Shown: piece by piece, positions 18,950 through 27,965 of the stretch
Layout: each line of letters starts with the position of its first letter
How positions within the stretch are numbered: position 1 is the stretch's first letter
Source of the DNA: Gemmatimonadota bacterium
GTDB taxonomy: Bacteria; Gemmatimonadota; Gemmatimonadetes; Gemmatimonadales; Gemmatimonadaceae
DNA length: 55,194 nucleotides
Direction of reading: 5' to 3'
Assembly (NCBI GenBank): GCA_028287345.1
Contig: JAQBPV010000149.1
Span: 1-55,194, forward strand
The notes under the pieces: generated by a model
Told to the model about the DNA's origin: nothing
The model's database searches: none
The model's input: the letters and a program-made list of their open reading frames with translations, nothing else
Program-made: the position numbers and the translations under genes

Positions 18950-19423
18950 CTATCTCTTTCCGACGATTCGCGGCGTGTCCGCGGGATTGATGTAGGTCAG
19001 CGCGAATGGCCCGATCGCGTGCACCTGCACGACGGTGAGCCCCTGCGCCTGGGCGTAGTGTGCCTCGTTCGCGGGCGCGCTCACGAAGCCGCCGGCGTTG
19101 AGGGTCAGCATGCCGTTGCTCTCGAACTTCTTGCCCATGCCGAGGCGGAGTGTGCCGCTGATGACCGTGACGTTTTCGTCGGTCGGGTGCCAATGCGGCG
19201 CGATGGTGTATCCGCTCGGGAAGCGGAGGCGGACGGTGAAGGGTTCGGCCTTGCCGGGGTTGCCCTGCATCACGGCCATCTGCGCGCCGGCGGGAAACAC
19301 GGCTGGGGCGGGGCCCCACTTGGGTTCAGATGCAGTGTGGCGGTCAGCCTGCGCGGATGCGGTGGCGCCAGCGAGGGTGAGCAGGAGTGTAGCGGCGGTG
19401 AAACGCATGTCGATGATCTCCAT
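18950..19423 (-). CDS. Cupin-domain exported protein
   Basis: Signal peptide MRFTAATLLLTLAGATASAQA; cupin motif APHWHPTDENVTVISGTLRLGMG. Confidence 0.85.
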   Translation of the reverse strand: MEIIDMRFTAATLLLTLAGATASAQADRHTASEPKWGPAPAVFPAGAQMAVMQGNPGKAEPFTVRLRFPSGYTIAPHWHPTDENVTVISGTLRLGMGKKFESNGMLTLNAGGFVSAPANEAHYAQAQGLTVVQVHAIGPFALTYINPADTPRIVGKR

Positions 19424-19756
19424 TTGGGGGCCTGGCTCAACCGGCCGGCGACATCACCGGCGCGGTACGTGGGCAGAGGATATCCTCGAATGGGAAGCGA
19501 GTCTCCGTGACAAGTACGGGGAAATTCAATTTCTGTACGGGTTCTTTGGCGTGCGGCGGCCTTCTTCACTTCCCGGATCCTGCGAGACGGTGTTTGTCGT
19601 CAACGCAGTAGTTCGTGCGCTTGAGCGCCTACGTGGCCGGATTCGAATCGTTCCGGCGCCGCAGCACGGATCGCGTCACGCAACACGCCTCACTCCGTCC
19701 GGCGCGCCGCACGCCGCATCGGCTGTGGCACCTCACGCCGCACGACTGCCGCACGA

Positions 19757-22700
19757 CTATGGATGCTTGAGCTGCTTGTCCGCCCAAACCGCAATCTGTG
19801 CGCGAGAGGTAAACCCAAGCTTCGCCAGAACGGACGCCACATACCCTTCGACAGTCCGCTCACCAATACCCAGCTGCCGCGCGATAGCCCGATTCGATTT
19901 CCCCAACGCGACCAACGCCGCCGTATCACGCTCGCGACGCGTCAGCCCTCCATGGGCATCCCGAGCCACTTGCCCCGCTGTGCGCACCGATGGCGGCGGT
20001 GCCAGGCGGTCGACCGCCGAACGGAACGACGCCACGTACGCCGGCTGGTCGAGCTCCAAGACAAGCTCCTCGGCGGCCGAGCGCGCGGCGTCGAACGAGC
20101 GTCGCGCCTCGAGACGATGGCGTTGTCCCAGATGCACTGCGCCGCACATGGCGTCGATCCGCCAGAGCAACGCGCGCGCTCCCTGTCGCACCGCTTCGCT
20201 TCGGGCGCCGTCGAGTGTCTTCGCCGCTTCATCCCACCGCTCCAGCAGTACCAGCGCTTCCGCGCGAAGCAACGCGGTGCGCGGTGCGCCATCCGACTCT
20301 GTCTCGCTGATGATGTCGAGGACGTCATCTGGGTTGCCCTTGGCGAGCGCGATCTCTGCCCTCGCCAGTGCAATGAACCGCTCTCCGAGCGTACGCAACT
20401 CGCCGCTCTGGGTAGAACGCGGGAGTGTGTGATCCACGGCGTCGAGGACTGCTGTCGCCTGCTCCGATTGACCGTCGCGCGCCAAGGCGATGGCCAGCGG
20501 CGCTCCCGTCCAGCGCGTCCATGTCGCCGATCCCAGCCGTCGCGCGATATCGTGCGCCGCGCTGAACTGCGCGATCGCCTCTTCCGACGCGTACATATCG
20601 AGCGCGATGACACCGAGCACTCGGCGCGTGCCGCACTCCCACTGGAGGTGCTCGATCTCCTGCGTGATCGCCAGTGAATCGCGGGCGAGCTTCAGCGCGC
20701 GACGATATTCACCGCGCCACGCGAGGCAATCGGCGAGCAGGTAGCGCGCGAACGCCTCGCCGGCGCGCCACCCGATATCGATCGTCAGGCCAATGGCGCG
20801 TTCGTCCTTCAGCAGAGCGGCCGAATGGATGCTCGCGCCTACGCGCGCGGGTGACGCGTGATGGCTCGGCCCACAGACACCGAGTACCGCGAGCGCATTC
20901 GCCAACCCACGGCGATCATCGAGGGCGGTGAAGAGTTCGACCGAACGTTCGTACATCGTGGTCGCGGTGACCTGCGCACCGGCGACGTGATGCGCCATCG
21001 CGAGGAGATCGACCGTTTCCGCCACGCCCCTCGCGTCGCCGACTTGCTCGAAGATCGCGAGTGCCTCGTTGTGGTGCGGAATGCCCGAATGCGGTTCCTC
21101 GCGGTTCGCGAACCAGTTGCCGACGCGGTTCAAGCTGCGCGCAATGACGGCCGGATCGCCGATGGCGCGCGCCACCTCGAGTGCGTCCTGGCGGTAGTGG
21201 CCAGCGCGGTCGTAGTCGCGCGCGGCCCACAGCATGCCGAGCGAGTGGAGGGCCATCCATTCGTTGCGGCGGTCATCCGTGTCGCGCGCCGCGGCGAGCG
21301 CCGCGGTGAAATCATCATTCGCCAACCCAAACGCACCCAAGGTCTCATTCACCCGCCCTCGGCCAATCAATAACGAGGCGTCGGCAGGCAGTCCGGCGTT
21401 TTCTGTCGCGGTGACGGCGCGCTCGAAGTGCTGCAGTGCTTCGCGTGGCGCGCTGAGCGTGAGGGCGCGAGCGGCAGCGCGCAGGGCGTAGCGTCGCGCA
21501 GCGTCCCAGGCGCCGGCTTCGAAGGTGTGATACGCCAAGGCGTCATCGCTGTCGTCCTGCGGGCGACGCGCGTGATCCTGCTCGAGCGCCGTGGCGATGG
21601 CGCGGTGCAGCGCGACGCGCTCGCGCGCCAACAGACGCGCGCGAATGGCCTCGCGCGTGAGGGCGTGCCGGAATGCAAAGCGGTCGGCCGACTCCTCGAT
21701 CACGAGCTGCGCGTCGACGAGCTCCTTGACCAGCGACAGCAACTCCACTTCGCCATGCGTCGTAAGCGTTTGCAGCAGCCGGAAGTCAAAGCGCCGGCCG
21801 GCTACCGCAGCAATGGACGCGACCTTTCGTGCCTCTCCACTCAATCCAGCCAACCGCCGCCCCACGGCCTCCGTCGCCGTCCTCGGCACATGCACGTTGT
21901 CCAGCGGACGCGCGCGCCACGCGCCGTCCGTCCGCGCGAGATCGCCCGCGACGACCATCCCTTTGAGCATCTCCTCGATGAAGAACGGATTGCCCTCCGT
22001 CAGCTCGTGCAGTGTGTTGACGAACGACGACCCGAACGCCACCTGCGAGCCGAAGATCGACTGCAGCATGCTCGAGACGTCTTGCACACCAAGCGGATTG
22101 AGGCTGACTTCCGAGGCACAGCGCGCGCGATCGAAGTCCGCCAGCAGCCGCCCGAGCCGACTGCCCACTTCATCGCTGCGAAAGGTGAGGATGACCGAGA
22201 TGGGATCCGCACTGATGCGCCGAGCGAGGTGGAGCATCAGGTCGAGGGTGGCGTCGTCGCTCCAGTGGACGTCCTCGATGACGAGGAGCACCGGTTGCAC
22301 TTTGCCGAGTGTGTGGATGGCCTCCGAGAACGAATGGAACAGCCGGCGCCGGTCTTCTTCCGGGTCGAGAGTTTGCCGAGCGGTGGTGTCGGGGAAAATG
22401 GTGCGGAGCTCGGGGAAGAGCGTCACCAATTCGACGCTCGCCGGCGCGAAATAGTGCTCGACGAGCGCGGGCGAGCTCGTAGCGGCCAGGCCGCGCGCGA
22501 GGTCGAGAATGGGGCCGTACGGGTGCGCGCGGTCGGCCTCGAAGCAGGCGCCCTGCAGCGTGATGAAGCCGAGGCTACGGGCGCGCTCCAGCATCGCGCG
22601 GACGACGCGCGACTTTCCGATTCCCGCCTCGCCGGAGACGAGCAGCGCGCCGCCGTGAGCGGCACGCGCGCGATCGAGCGCGTGGAAACCGGCAGAGAGC

Positions 22701-22774
22701 GGTGCGACGCGCCCGACGAGAATTGGGCAGACGACGATCTGCTCAACGAGCATGCGCTCAGACCCTGACGTCAT
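19757..22774 (-). CDS. LuxR-family regulator with N-terminal AAA ATPase
   Basis: Walker A SGEAGIGKSR, Walker B LLVIEDVHWSD, C-terminal LuxR HTH LTRRERDTAALVALGKSNRAIARQLGIGERTVEGYVASVLAKLG. Start MTSGSER (22774) avoids overlap with divergent neighbour. Confidence 0.92.
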   Translation of the reverse strand: MTSGSERMLVEQIVVCPILVGRVAPLSAGFHALDRARAAHGGALLVSGEAGIGKSRVVRAMLERARSLGFITLQGACFEADRAHPYGPILDLARGLAATSSPALVEHYFAPASVELVTLFPELRTIFPDTTARQTLDPEEDRRRLFHSFSEAIHTLGKVQPVLLVIEDVHWSDDATLDLMLHLARRISADPISVILTFRSDEVGSRLGRLLADFDRARCASEVSLNPLGVQDVSSMLQSIFGSQVAFGSSFVNTLHELTEGNPFFIEEMLKGMVVAGDLARTDGAWRARPLDNVHVPRTATEAVGRRLAGLSGEARKVASIAAVAGRRFDFRLLQTLTTHGEVELLSLVKELVDAQLVIEESADRFAFRHALTREAIRARLLARERVALHRAIATALEQDHARRPQDDSDDALAYHTFEAGAWDAARRYALRAAARALTLSAPREALQHFERAVTATENAGLPADASLLIGRGRVNETLGAFGLANDDFTAALAAARDTDDRRNEWMALHSLGMLWAARDYDRAGHYRQDALEVARAIGDPAVIARSLNRVGNWFANREEPHSGIPHHNEALAIFEQVGDARGVAETVDLLAMAHHVAGAQVTATTMYERSVELFTALDDRRGLANALAVLGVCGPSHHASPARVGASIHSAALLKDERAIGLTIDIGWRAGEAFARYLLADCLAWRGEYRRALKLARDSLAITQEIEHLQWECGTRRVLGVIALDMYASEEAIAQFSAAHDIARRLGSATWTRWTGAPLAIALARDGQSEQATAVLDAVDHTLPRSTQSGELRTLGERFIALARAEIALAKGNPDDVLDIISETESDGAPRTALLRAEALVLLERWDEAAKTLDGARSEAVRQGARALLWRIDAMCGAVHLGQRHRLEARRSFDAARSAAEELVLELDQPAYVASFRSAVDRLAPPPSVRTAGQVARDAHGGLTRRERDTAALVALGKSNRAIARQLGIGERTVEGYVASVLAKLGFTSRAQIAVWADKQLKHP

Positions 22775-22831
22775 AGGGGGAATGATACGAGTGGGTCGCA
22801 TCGACGTAAGAGAGCAACGGCTTGCGCTCGC

Positions 22832-23662
22832 ATGGCCGCCGGGCAGCTTTTGCATATGAAAGCTCCTGGACGATGGACACTGCTTGCCGCCGCGCTCTCG
22901 TTCGCTCGGGCCGGGTCGGCGCAACTAACCCCGCTCGAGCATGCGCATGCGCACAACGACTACGTGCATGCGAGGCCGCTCCTCGATGCGCTCGAGCGCG
23001 GGTTCAACAGCGTGGAGGCGGACGTCCATCTTGTCGGCGGGCAGCTGCTGGTCGCGCATTCACGCGACAGTGTGGATGCGACGCGCACGCTCGAGTCGCT
23101 GTACCTCGCGCCGTTGCGCACGTACGTGCAGCAGCATGGCGGACGCGCGTATCCGGGCGCTGGGCCCCTGACGCTCCTCATCGATGTGAAGGCGGATTCG
23201 GAGGGCTCGTACGTCGCGCTGGATTCAGTGTTGCGACGCTACGCGGATCTCTTCACGATCTACGCCGGCGGCGAAGTCATTCAAGGGCCCGTCGCGGCGA
23301 TCATCTCCGGCGAGCGCGCGATCGGCAAGATGAAGAAGGCGCGTGTTCGCTTCGCGGGAATCGACGGACGAATCCCGGACCTGCACGCGAAGTTGCTGAC
23401 GCCGCGAACCGTGATGCCTCTGATCAGCGATTCGTGGGACCGCATCACCAAATGGAAGGGCGTCGGTGAGATGCCCGCCAACGTCAGGCGCGACGTGGAG
23501 CGCGTCGTCGCGCTTGCGCACAGCAGGGGTCAGCGTGTGCGTTTCTGGGGCACACCGGACAACGAGGTGGTGTGGCAGCTCATGCTCGACGCAAAGGTCG
23601 ACTTGATCGGCGCGGATGATCTCGATGCGTTGCGCGACTTTCTGCTGCGCCATCGCGATTGA
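22832..23662 (+). CDS. PI-PLC/glycerophosphodiester phosphodiesterase family protein (AIM6-like), secreted
   Basis: Signal peptide and EHAHAHNDYVHARPLLDALERGFNSVEADVHLVGGQLLVAHS; LIDVKAD; WGTPDN. Confidence 0.87.
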   Translation: MAAGQLLHMKAPGRWTLLAAALSFARAGSAQLTPLEHAHAHNDYVHARPLLDALERGFNSVEADVHLVGGQLLVAHSRDSVDATRTLESLYLAPLRTYVQQHGGRAYPGAGPLTLLIDVKADSEGSYVALDSVLRRYADLFTIYAGGEVIQGPVAAIISGERAIGKMKKARVRFAGIDGRIPDLHAKLLTPRTVMPLISDSWDRITKWKGVGEMPANVRRDVERVVALAHSRGQRVRFWGTPDNEVVWQLMLDAKVDLIGADDLDALRDFLLRHRD

Positions 23663-23762
23663 GCTCCGCAAGAGTGGCGGCACAGTGCGAAAGTCGGCAA
23701 TCTCTCCCATCGCAACCAGCGCCATCATGCTCGACATCGGGCTTCCCTGAAGCACACAAGCA

Positions 23763-24665
23763 TTGACCGAGTCCGTCACACGATCGATCGCATGTCTCAA
23801 CTGCGGAGCGCCGCTCACCGGGCCGTTCTGCGCGGAGTGTGGCCAGCGCGACATCCCGCCATATCCGAGCACGCGCGAGCTCGTCGTCGACGCATTCTGG
23901 GAGCTCTCCGGCTGGGACGGCCGCTTCGCGGCGACGGTGCGTGCGCTGGTGCAGCGTCCGGGCATGCTCACGCGCGAATTTCTCGAGGGACGCCGCGCGC
24001 GGTTTCTTTCGCCGCTGCGACTGTACCTCCTGGCGAGTCTCGCGTACTTCGTGATCGCAGCTGCGACGCCAGACGTCCGATTGCCTGGCAAGAACACCAA
24101 TGGGTTGACAGTGTCCGCGACGGCGAAATCGCGTCCCGAACGTGTGGCGGACGCCGTGAGCGGGTCGCTCGACAAGAGCCAGGTGCTGACGAGCGCGGAC
24201 CGTGAGGCCGCGCTGAAGGACATCGAACGCGCGCCCGCGCTCATCCGTCCCTTTCTGCACAAGGCGGTCGCCGATCCAACCGGTTTCAAGCGCGGCATCG
24301 TCGAGGCGATGCCGCGCATGCTGTTCGCACTGCTGCCGATATTCGCGGCGATCGTGGCGGTGTTCTATCGGCGCAGGAAATATCCGGAGCATCTGTACTT
24401 CGCCATCCACCTGCACGCTTTCATGTTCCTCGCGCTGAGTGTGGCAGCGCTGTCCAAGTTCACGCGTGTACCGACGATCGTCGAGGCGTTCACGCTCGTC
24501 TCCGTGCTGTGGATTCCCGTCTATGCGACGCTCTCGTTTCGTCGCGTGTACGGTGGTTCGATCGCGATGACATTGGTGAAGGAGGTCGCGATTGGCACGA
24601 TCTACTTTGCGGTGTCGGTGATCGCGTTCATCCTCACGCTCTATTGGGTTTCGGTCGCGGGCTGA
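23763..24665 (+). CDS. DUF3667 domain membrane protein
   Basis: CLNCGAPLTGPFCAECGQ zinc ribbon then RPGMLTREFLEGRRARFLSPLRLYLLASLAYF and several TM segments. Confidence 0.87.
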   Translation: MTESVTRSIACLNCGAPLTGPFCAECGQRDIPPYPSTRELVVDAFWELSGWDGRFAATVRALVQRPGMLTREFLEGRRARFLSPLRLYLLASLAYFVIAAATPDVRLPGKNTNGLTVSATAKSRPERVADAVSGSLDKSQVLTSADREAALKDIERAPALIRPFLHKAVADPTGFKRGIVEAMPRMLFALLPIFAAIVAVFYRRRKYPEHLYFAIHLHAFMFLALSVAALSKFTRVPTIVEAFTLVSVLWIPVYATLSFRRVYGGSIAMTLVKEVAIGTIYFAVSVIAFILTLYWVSVAG

Positions 24666-24827
24666 CAGGTTACCGAAGCTGCGCGAGCTCCGGATCTCCG
24701 GAGTCGCATTTCATCCGATGTCGCCGACGTATTCCGACCAGGTCGGGGGCCCGGGGAGTGAATGTCCGCAAACCGGTCGAACCGTCAGGTGCGCTAGGGC
24801 GGCGGCCCTTACCCCTGCCTTGCAAGT

Positions 24828-24849
24828 GAAAGAAACTTTCTGTAATATT
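24828..24849. promoter_or_regulatory. Candidate autoregulatory operator/promoter of the Xre-RES pair
   Basis: Inverted repeat GAAAG-AAA-CTTTC (24828-24840) adjoining TAATATT (24843-24849), just upstream of ATG 24857. Confidence 0.45.
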
Positions 24850-24856
24850 GCAGAGT

Positions 24857-25240
24857 ATGACGGCTCCTACCCTCGCCCATCCCGGCTCGGCCCCTGAGCC
24901 GGGTCTGGTGCTCGCCAAGGCGGCGCTGGCCGCGGCGGCGCGGCTCGGGTTGCGCAACCGCCATCTCGCGCTCGTCATCGGATCGAGCGAAGCCTCAGTG
25001 TCTCGCCTGCAGAATGGCCGAGGGCTGGATCCGGAGAGCAAGGAGGGAGAGCTCGCGCTGTTGTTCGTGCGACTCTACCGCTCGCTCGATGCGCTCGTTG
25101 GTGGCGACGACGCCAAGGCGCAGGCCTGGCTGCACGCCGAGAACGACCACGTTGCCGGTGTGCCCGCCGATCGCATTCGAACCGTCGAAGGTCTCGTCGA
25201 TGTCGTCCAATATCTGGACGCGATGCGCGGGCGACTCTGA
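24857..25240 (+). CDS. Xre/MbcA/ParS-type antitoxin (DUF2384)
   Basis: N-terminal HTH LRNRHLALVIGSSEASVSRLQNGRG and C-terminal toxin-binding-like DAKAQAWLHAENDHVAGVPADRIRTVEGLVDVVQYLDAMRGRL; followed by RES gene. Confidence 0.9.
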   Translation: MTAPTLAHPGSAPEPGLVLAKAALAAAARLGLRNRHLALVIGSSEASVSRLQNGRGLDPESKEGELALLFVRLYRSLDALVGGDDAKAQAWLHAENDHVAGVPADRIRTVEGLVDVVQYLDAMRGRL

Positions 25241-25961
25241 GCTTCGCCCACTTCGACTCTCGCCATGGCGGGTGGTCGAGGCACAGCACCAGGTCTCCAC
25301 GCGAAAGCTCGTCGATTCGGCTGATGAGCAGGTGCTGCTCGAGGAGCTCATCGAGCGCGTGAAGCCGCCCGATGTCACGGGCGGCCGCCTGCACTATCTG
25401 CTGTTCACGCCATTTCGATATCCGCCGCTCAGACATGGGTCGCGTTTCGGTGCGCGACATGAGCGTGGGGTGTGGTACGGTTCGGAGGATCGGCGGACGG
25501 CGTTTTCCGAAGTGGCCTACTATCGACTGCTCTTTCTCGAGGGGACGCGTGCGCAACTCGGTGCTGTGACCACGCAGCTCACCGCGTTCACCGTCCGTGT
25601 GCGCTCGACGCGCGGTATCGATCTCGTGTCGCCGCCGTTCGACGCGCATCGCAAAGCCATCGCGTCGCCGACGAAGTATGCGTCGGCGCAGGCGTTGGGT
25701 TCCGCCATGCGTGAGGCTGGCGTCGAGCTGTTTCGTTACCCCTCGGCGCGCGACATCAGCGAAGAGGGCGGAGTGAACGTCGGCGCATTTTCGCCGGCGG
25801 TGTTCGGCTCGGCGAAGCCACATGGATTCGAGACGTGGCATTGTACGGCCGAGCGTGAGAAGGTCGAGCTGACGAAGGGTGACTTCTTCAAGCGTGAGAC
25901 GTATGCGTTCATGCGTGAGCAGTATCTCGTGGGCGGAGAACTGCCGGCACCGGCGTTGTGA
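25200..25961 (+). CDS. RES-domain toxin (putative NAD+-degrading)
   Basis: SRFGARHERGVWYGSEDRRTAFSEVAYYR is RES-like; overlaps the antitoxin by about 41 nt. MSSNIWTRC start at 25200 preferred over ORF start 25014. Confidence 0.88.
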   Translation: MSSNIWTRCAGDSELRPLRLSPWRVVEAQHQVSTRKLVDSADEQVLLEELIERVKPPDVTGGRLHYLLFTPFRYPPLRHGSRFGARHERGVWYGSEDRRTAFSEVAYYRLLFLEGTRAQLGAVTTQLTAFTVRVRSTRGIDLVSPPFDAHRKAIASPTKYASAQALGSAMREAGVELFRYPSARDISEEGGVNVGAFSPAVFGSAKPHGFETWHCTAEREKVELTKGDFFKRETYAFMREQYLVGGELPAPAL

Positions 25962-26002
25962 AATTGCGGTGGAGATGAGCGCGCCGCCGCTCTTGAACCG
26001 AG

Positions 26003-26047
26003 GGGAACGGATTAGACGGATCTGACGGACAAGGGCCGGATTTTCCC
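26003..26047. repeat. GGAT-rich intergenic repeat fragment
   Basis: AACGGATTAGACGGATCTGACGGACAAGGGCCGGATTTTCC; same ACGGAT unit as the element at 32963-33097. Confidence 0.4.
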
Positions 26048-26184
26048 CGAGCGTGGGATGGCGCCGTGCGCGAAGGCTCTCCGCGCAACAGAAATGAAGA
26101 ACTTTAGTAGTGGCGGAGACTGTCGACTTCGCGTGTAGTGATGCGTCGCGCGGAAGAATCGGGCATCACGCTCACGATCAGCGA

Positions 26185-26201
26185 GGTAGCATGATGCTAC
26201 C
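26185..26201. promoter_or_regulatory. Perfect 17-bp palindrome, operator-like
   Basis: GGTAGCAT-G-ATGCTACC, 8-bp arms around one central base. Confidence 0.35.
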
Positions 26202-26531
26202 AGCGCTCTCGCTCGAGCCGATTCTTCGGTGTCCCAAGTGCGGAGAGAAGCACGAGAGCCTGTATGTCGAGAGAGGCATCGGTTTCCCTGAATGTCATAG
26301 GTGCCCACCAGGAATGGTCGGCCCTGCTGCTTCGGCGAGGTGCAGTGCTGCCGCAGCTCACATTCGAGTTCGAGGATGAGCAGATCCCGACGACGCTGGT
26401 CGAGACCTACCAGCTGCCGGCCGTCCTGGACGACCGGCGATTCTGGCAGTTGATGCTGCGACCGAAGGAGATGTAAAGCACCGAGAGTCGTCACCGTCGA
26501 TGCTCTTCCGCTCCATGCTGCTTCTTCCGGC

Positions 26532-26669
26532 CTAGCCGAACTTTGACCACAATGTGACGGCCGCCACAGCAAAGGCCCCCAAGGCGGCCAGTATTTGGGC
26601 GACGTGCTTCACCGTTTCGAGCCGTGCAGTCTTCGGCCCCGTGTTACGTCTGCGCCTCCAGTTGGTCAT
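26532..26669 (-). CDS. Small candidate membrane peptide (45 aa)
   Basis: Below ORF-track size cut-off. MTNWRRRRNTGPKTARLETVKHVAQILAALGAFAVAAVTLWSKFG*; AGGAG Shine-Dalgarno 7 nt upstream; basic N-terminus and one hydrophobic segment. Confidence 0.45.
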   Translation of the reverse strand: MTNWRRRRNTGPKTARLETVKHVAQILAALGAFAVAAVTLWSKFG

Positions 26670-26712
26670 ACAAATACTCCTGCCCGGTCCCCCGGGCTTG
26701 AGAGTTGGTCCT

Positions 26713-26756
26713 CGAACGCGTTCCCCTCCGCCTGAGAAACGAAGGGAGCGCGTTCG
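26713..26756. repeat. Strong hairpin CGAACGCGTTCCC / GGGAGCGCGTTCG
   Basis: 13-bp stem with one G.U-type pair and an 18-nt loop. Confidence 0.6.
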
Positions 26757-26803
26757 TGCTTTCTACAGGTCCTTCTTTCGGATGACGAGGGCCTTCCGTG
26801 GCG

Positions 26804-26849
26804 GTCACGTGCGTGACGGGCGCAATAGGTACACTGTGACGGGGGTCAC
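26804..26849. promoter_or_regulatory. Two GTCAC/GTGAC inverted repeats 32 bp apart
   Basis: GTCAC-GTGC-GTGAC at 26804-26817 and GTGAC-GGGG-GTCAC at 26836-26849. Confidence 0.35.
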
Positions 26850-27217
26850 GTCGGTGATTTTCGGCACACCATTTATGGTAATTTCGTTATCAAGTTCTTT
26901 GCTCTGTGAACACCTGTTGAGTGCCCTAAACAAGAGTCGACCGCCAGATCACCGGCCACACAACACATAGCAGGGCATCGCGCCTTCATCCGTGAGATTC
27001 TCACGATGAAGGCGCCTCTTGTCGTTCCCCTCACCTGCCTTCGTTGCCTACTCGCTCGCTTCATCCCTGTGGTCAACCGCGCTGCCGGACGCTCGTTGCG
27101 TAGGGTCGTTGTGCTGAGCACCGCGCGATCGAACAGCGACCGCGCGGTGGCGCGATCGTCAGCGAGGCACGGCACACGAGCGGATGTACACCGCTGAATT
27201 GCGCCGTGAGCGAGCGC

Positions 27218-27511
27218 TCTTCCTCTCGCAGCCCAAGCGGCAATGCCGAGGTTGGCTATTTGCTACACTCACCGTTCTGGCGACAGGGCTACGCCACCGA
27301 GGCCGCACTCGGTGTTCGCGCCTACTCGTTCGAGCAACGGCGCTATCTCCGGGTGATCTCGCTCATCCGGCCGGAGAATCTGTCGTCGCAGGTGGTAGCG
27401 CGGCGGCGGGGCATGAACGTGATCGCGGAGACATCGTATGTCGGTTTGACACATCTGGTATTCGGCATCGCTGCTGAACAGGTTGAAGCACGACCCTCGA
27501 CGCATCCATGA
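27218..27511 (+). pseudogene. C-terminal remnant of a RimJ/RimL-type GNAT acetyltransferase
   Basis: AEVGYLLHSPFWRQGYATEAALGVRAYSFEQRRYLRVISLIRPENLSSQVVARRRGMNVIAETSYVGLTHLVF matches the family's acetyl-CoA-binding half; N-terminal half not found upstream. Confidence 0.7.
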
Positions 27512-27956
27512 CTTCCGGCCTACAGTGGCTACTTCGCTGAAGCGCATTTTCGTCGTCACGGCTGGCCTCAGCGCAATCGGCATCGCGTGTGGTATTGTCC
27601 TCGGCTCCATCGCCTTCTGGGTCGAGCTGTGGCGCATACCAGGACAGACGGCGCCTGAAGATCGGCTGCGGCTGGCGTTGTTGGGTGCCGCTGGCGGAGC
27701 GTTGTTCGGCGCGGTGCTCGCTCCGATCGTCGCGTGGATCTTCCTGAGACGGGTGACGATCGGACGCGCTATCGCTGAAACATCGATTGGAGTTCTCGCG
27801 GGGATCGCGGTGGGCGGACTCTTTCAGCCGCAGTTGACGATCCTCTACGCGCTCGGCGGATTCGTGGCGGCGGGCGCTCGTTTGTGGGCGATGGTGCCGG
27901 AGCAGTCAGCCGACCTCCGCGAGCCGATCACACACGAGCGGCTGAAGATCAACTGA
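27483..27956 (+). CDS. Hypothetical multi-pass membrane protein
   Basis: 157 aa with several hydrophobic segments; start uncertain (GTG 27525 possible). Confidence 0.6.
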   Translation: MKHDPRRIHDFRPTVATSLKRIFVVTAGLSAIGIACGIVLGSIAFWVELWRIPGQTAPEDRLRLALLGAAGGALFGAVLAPIVAWIFLRRVTIGRAIAETSIGVLAGIAVGGLFQPQLTILYALGGFVAAGARLWAMVPEQSADLREPITHERLKIN

Positions 27957-27965
27957 CGACTTTGC

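Noticed and set aside
26554-26970. 138-aa plus ORF in the accessory patch
   Set aside because: No motif, poor start context, and opposed by the better-supported small minus ORF.
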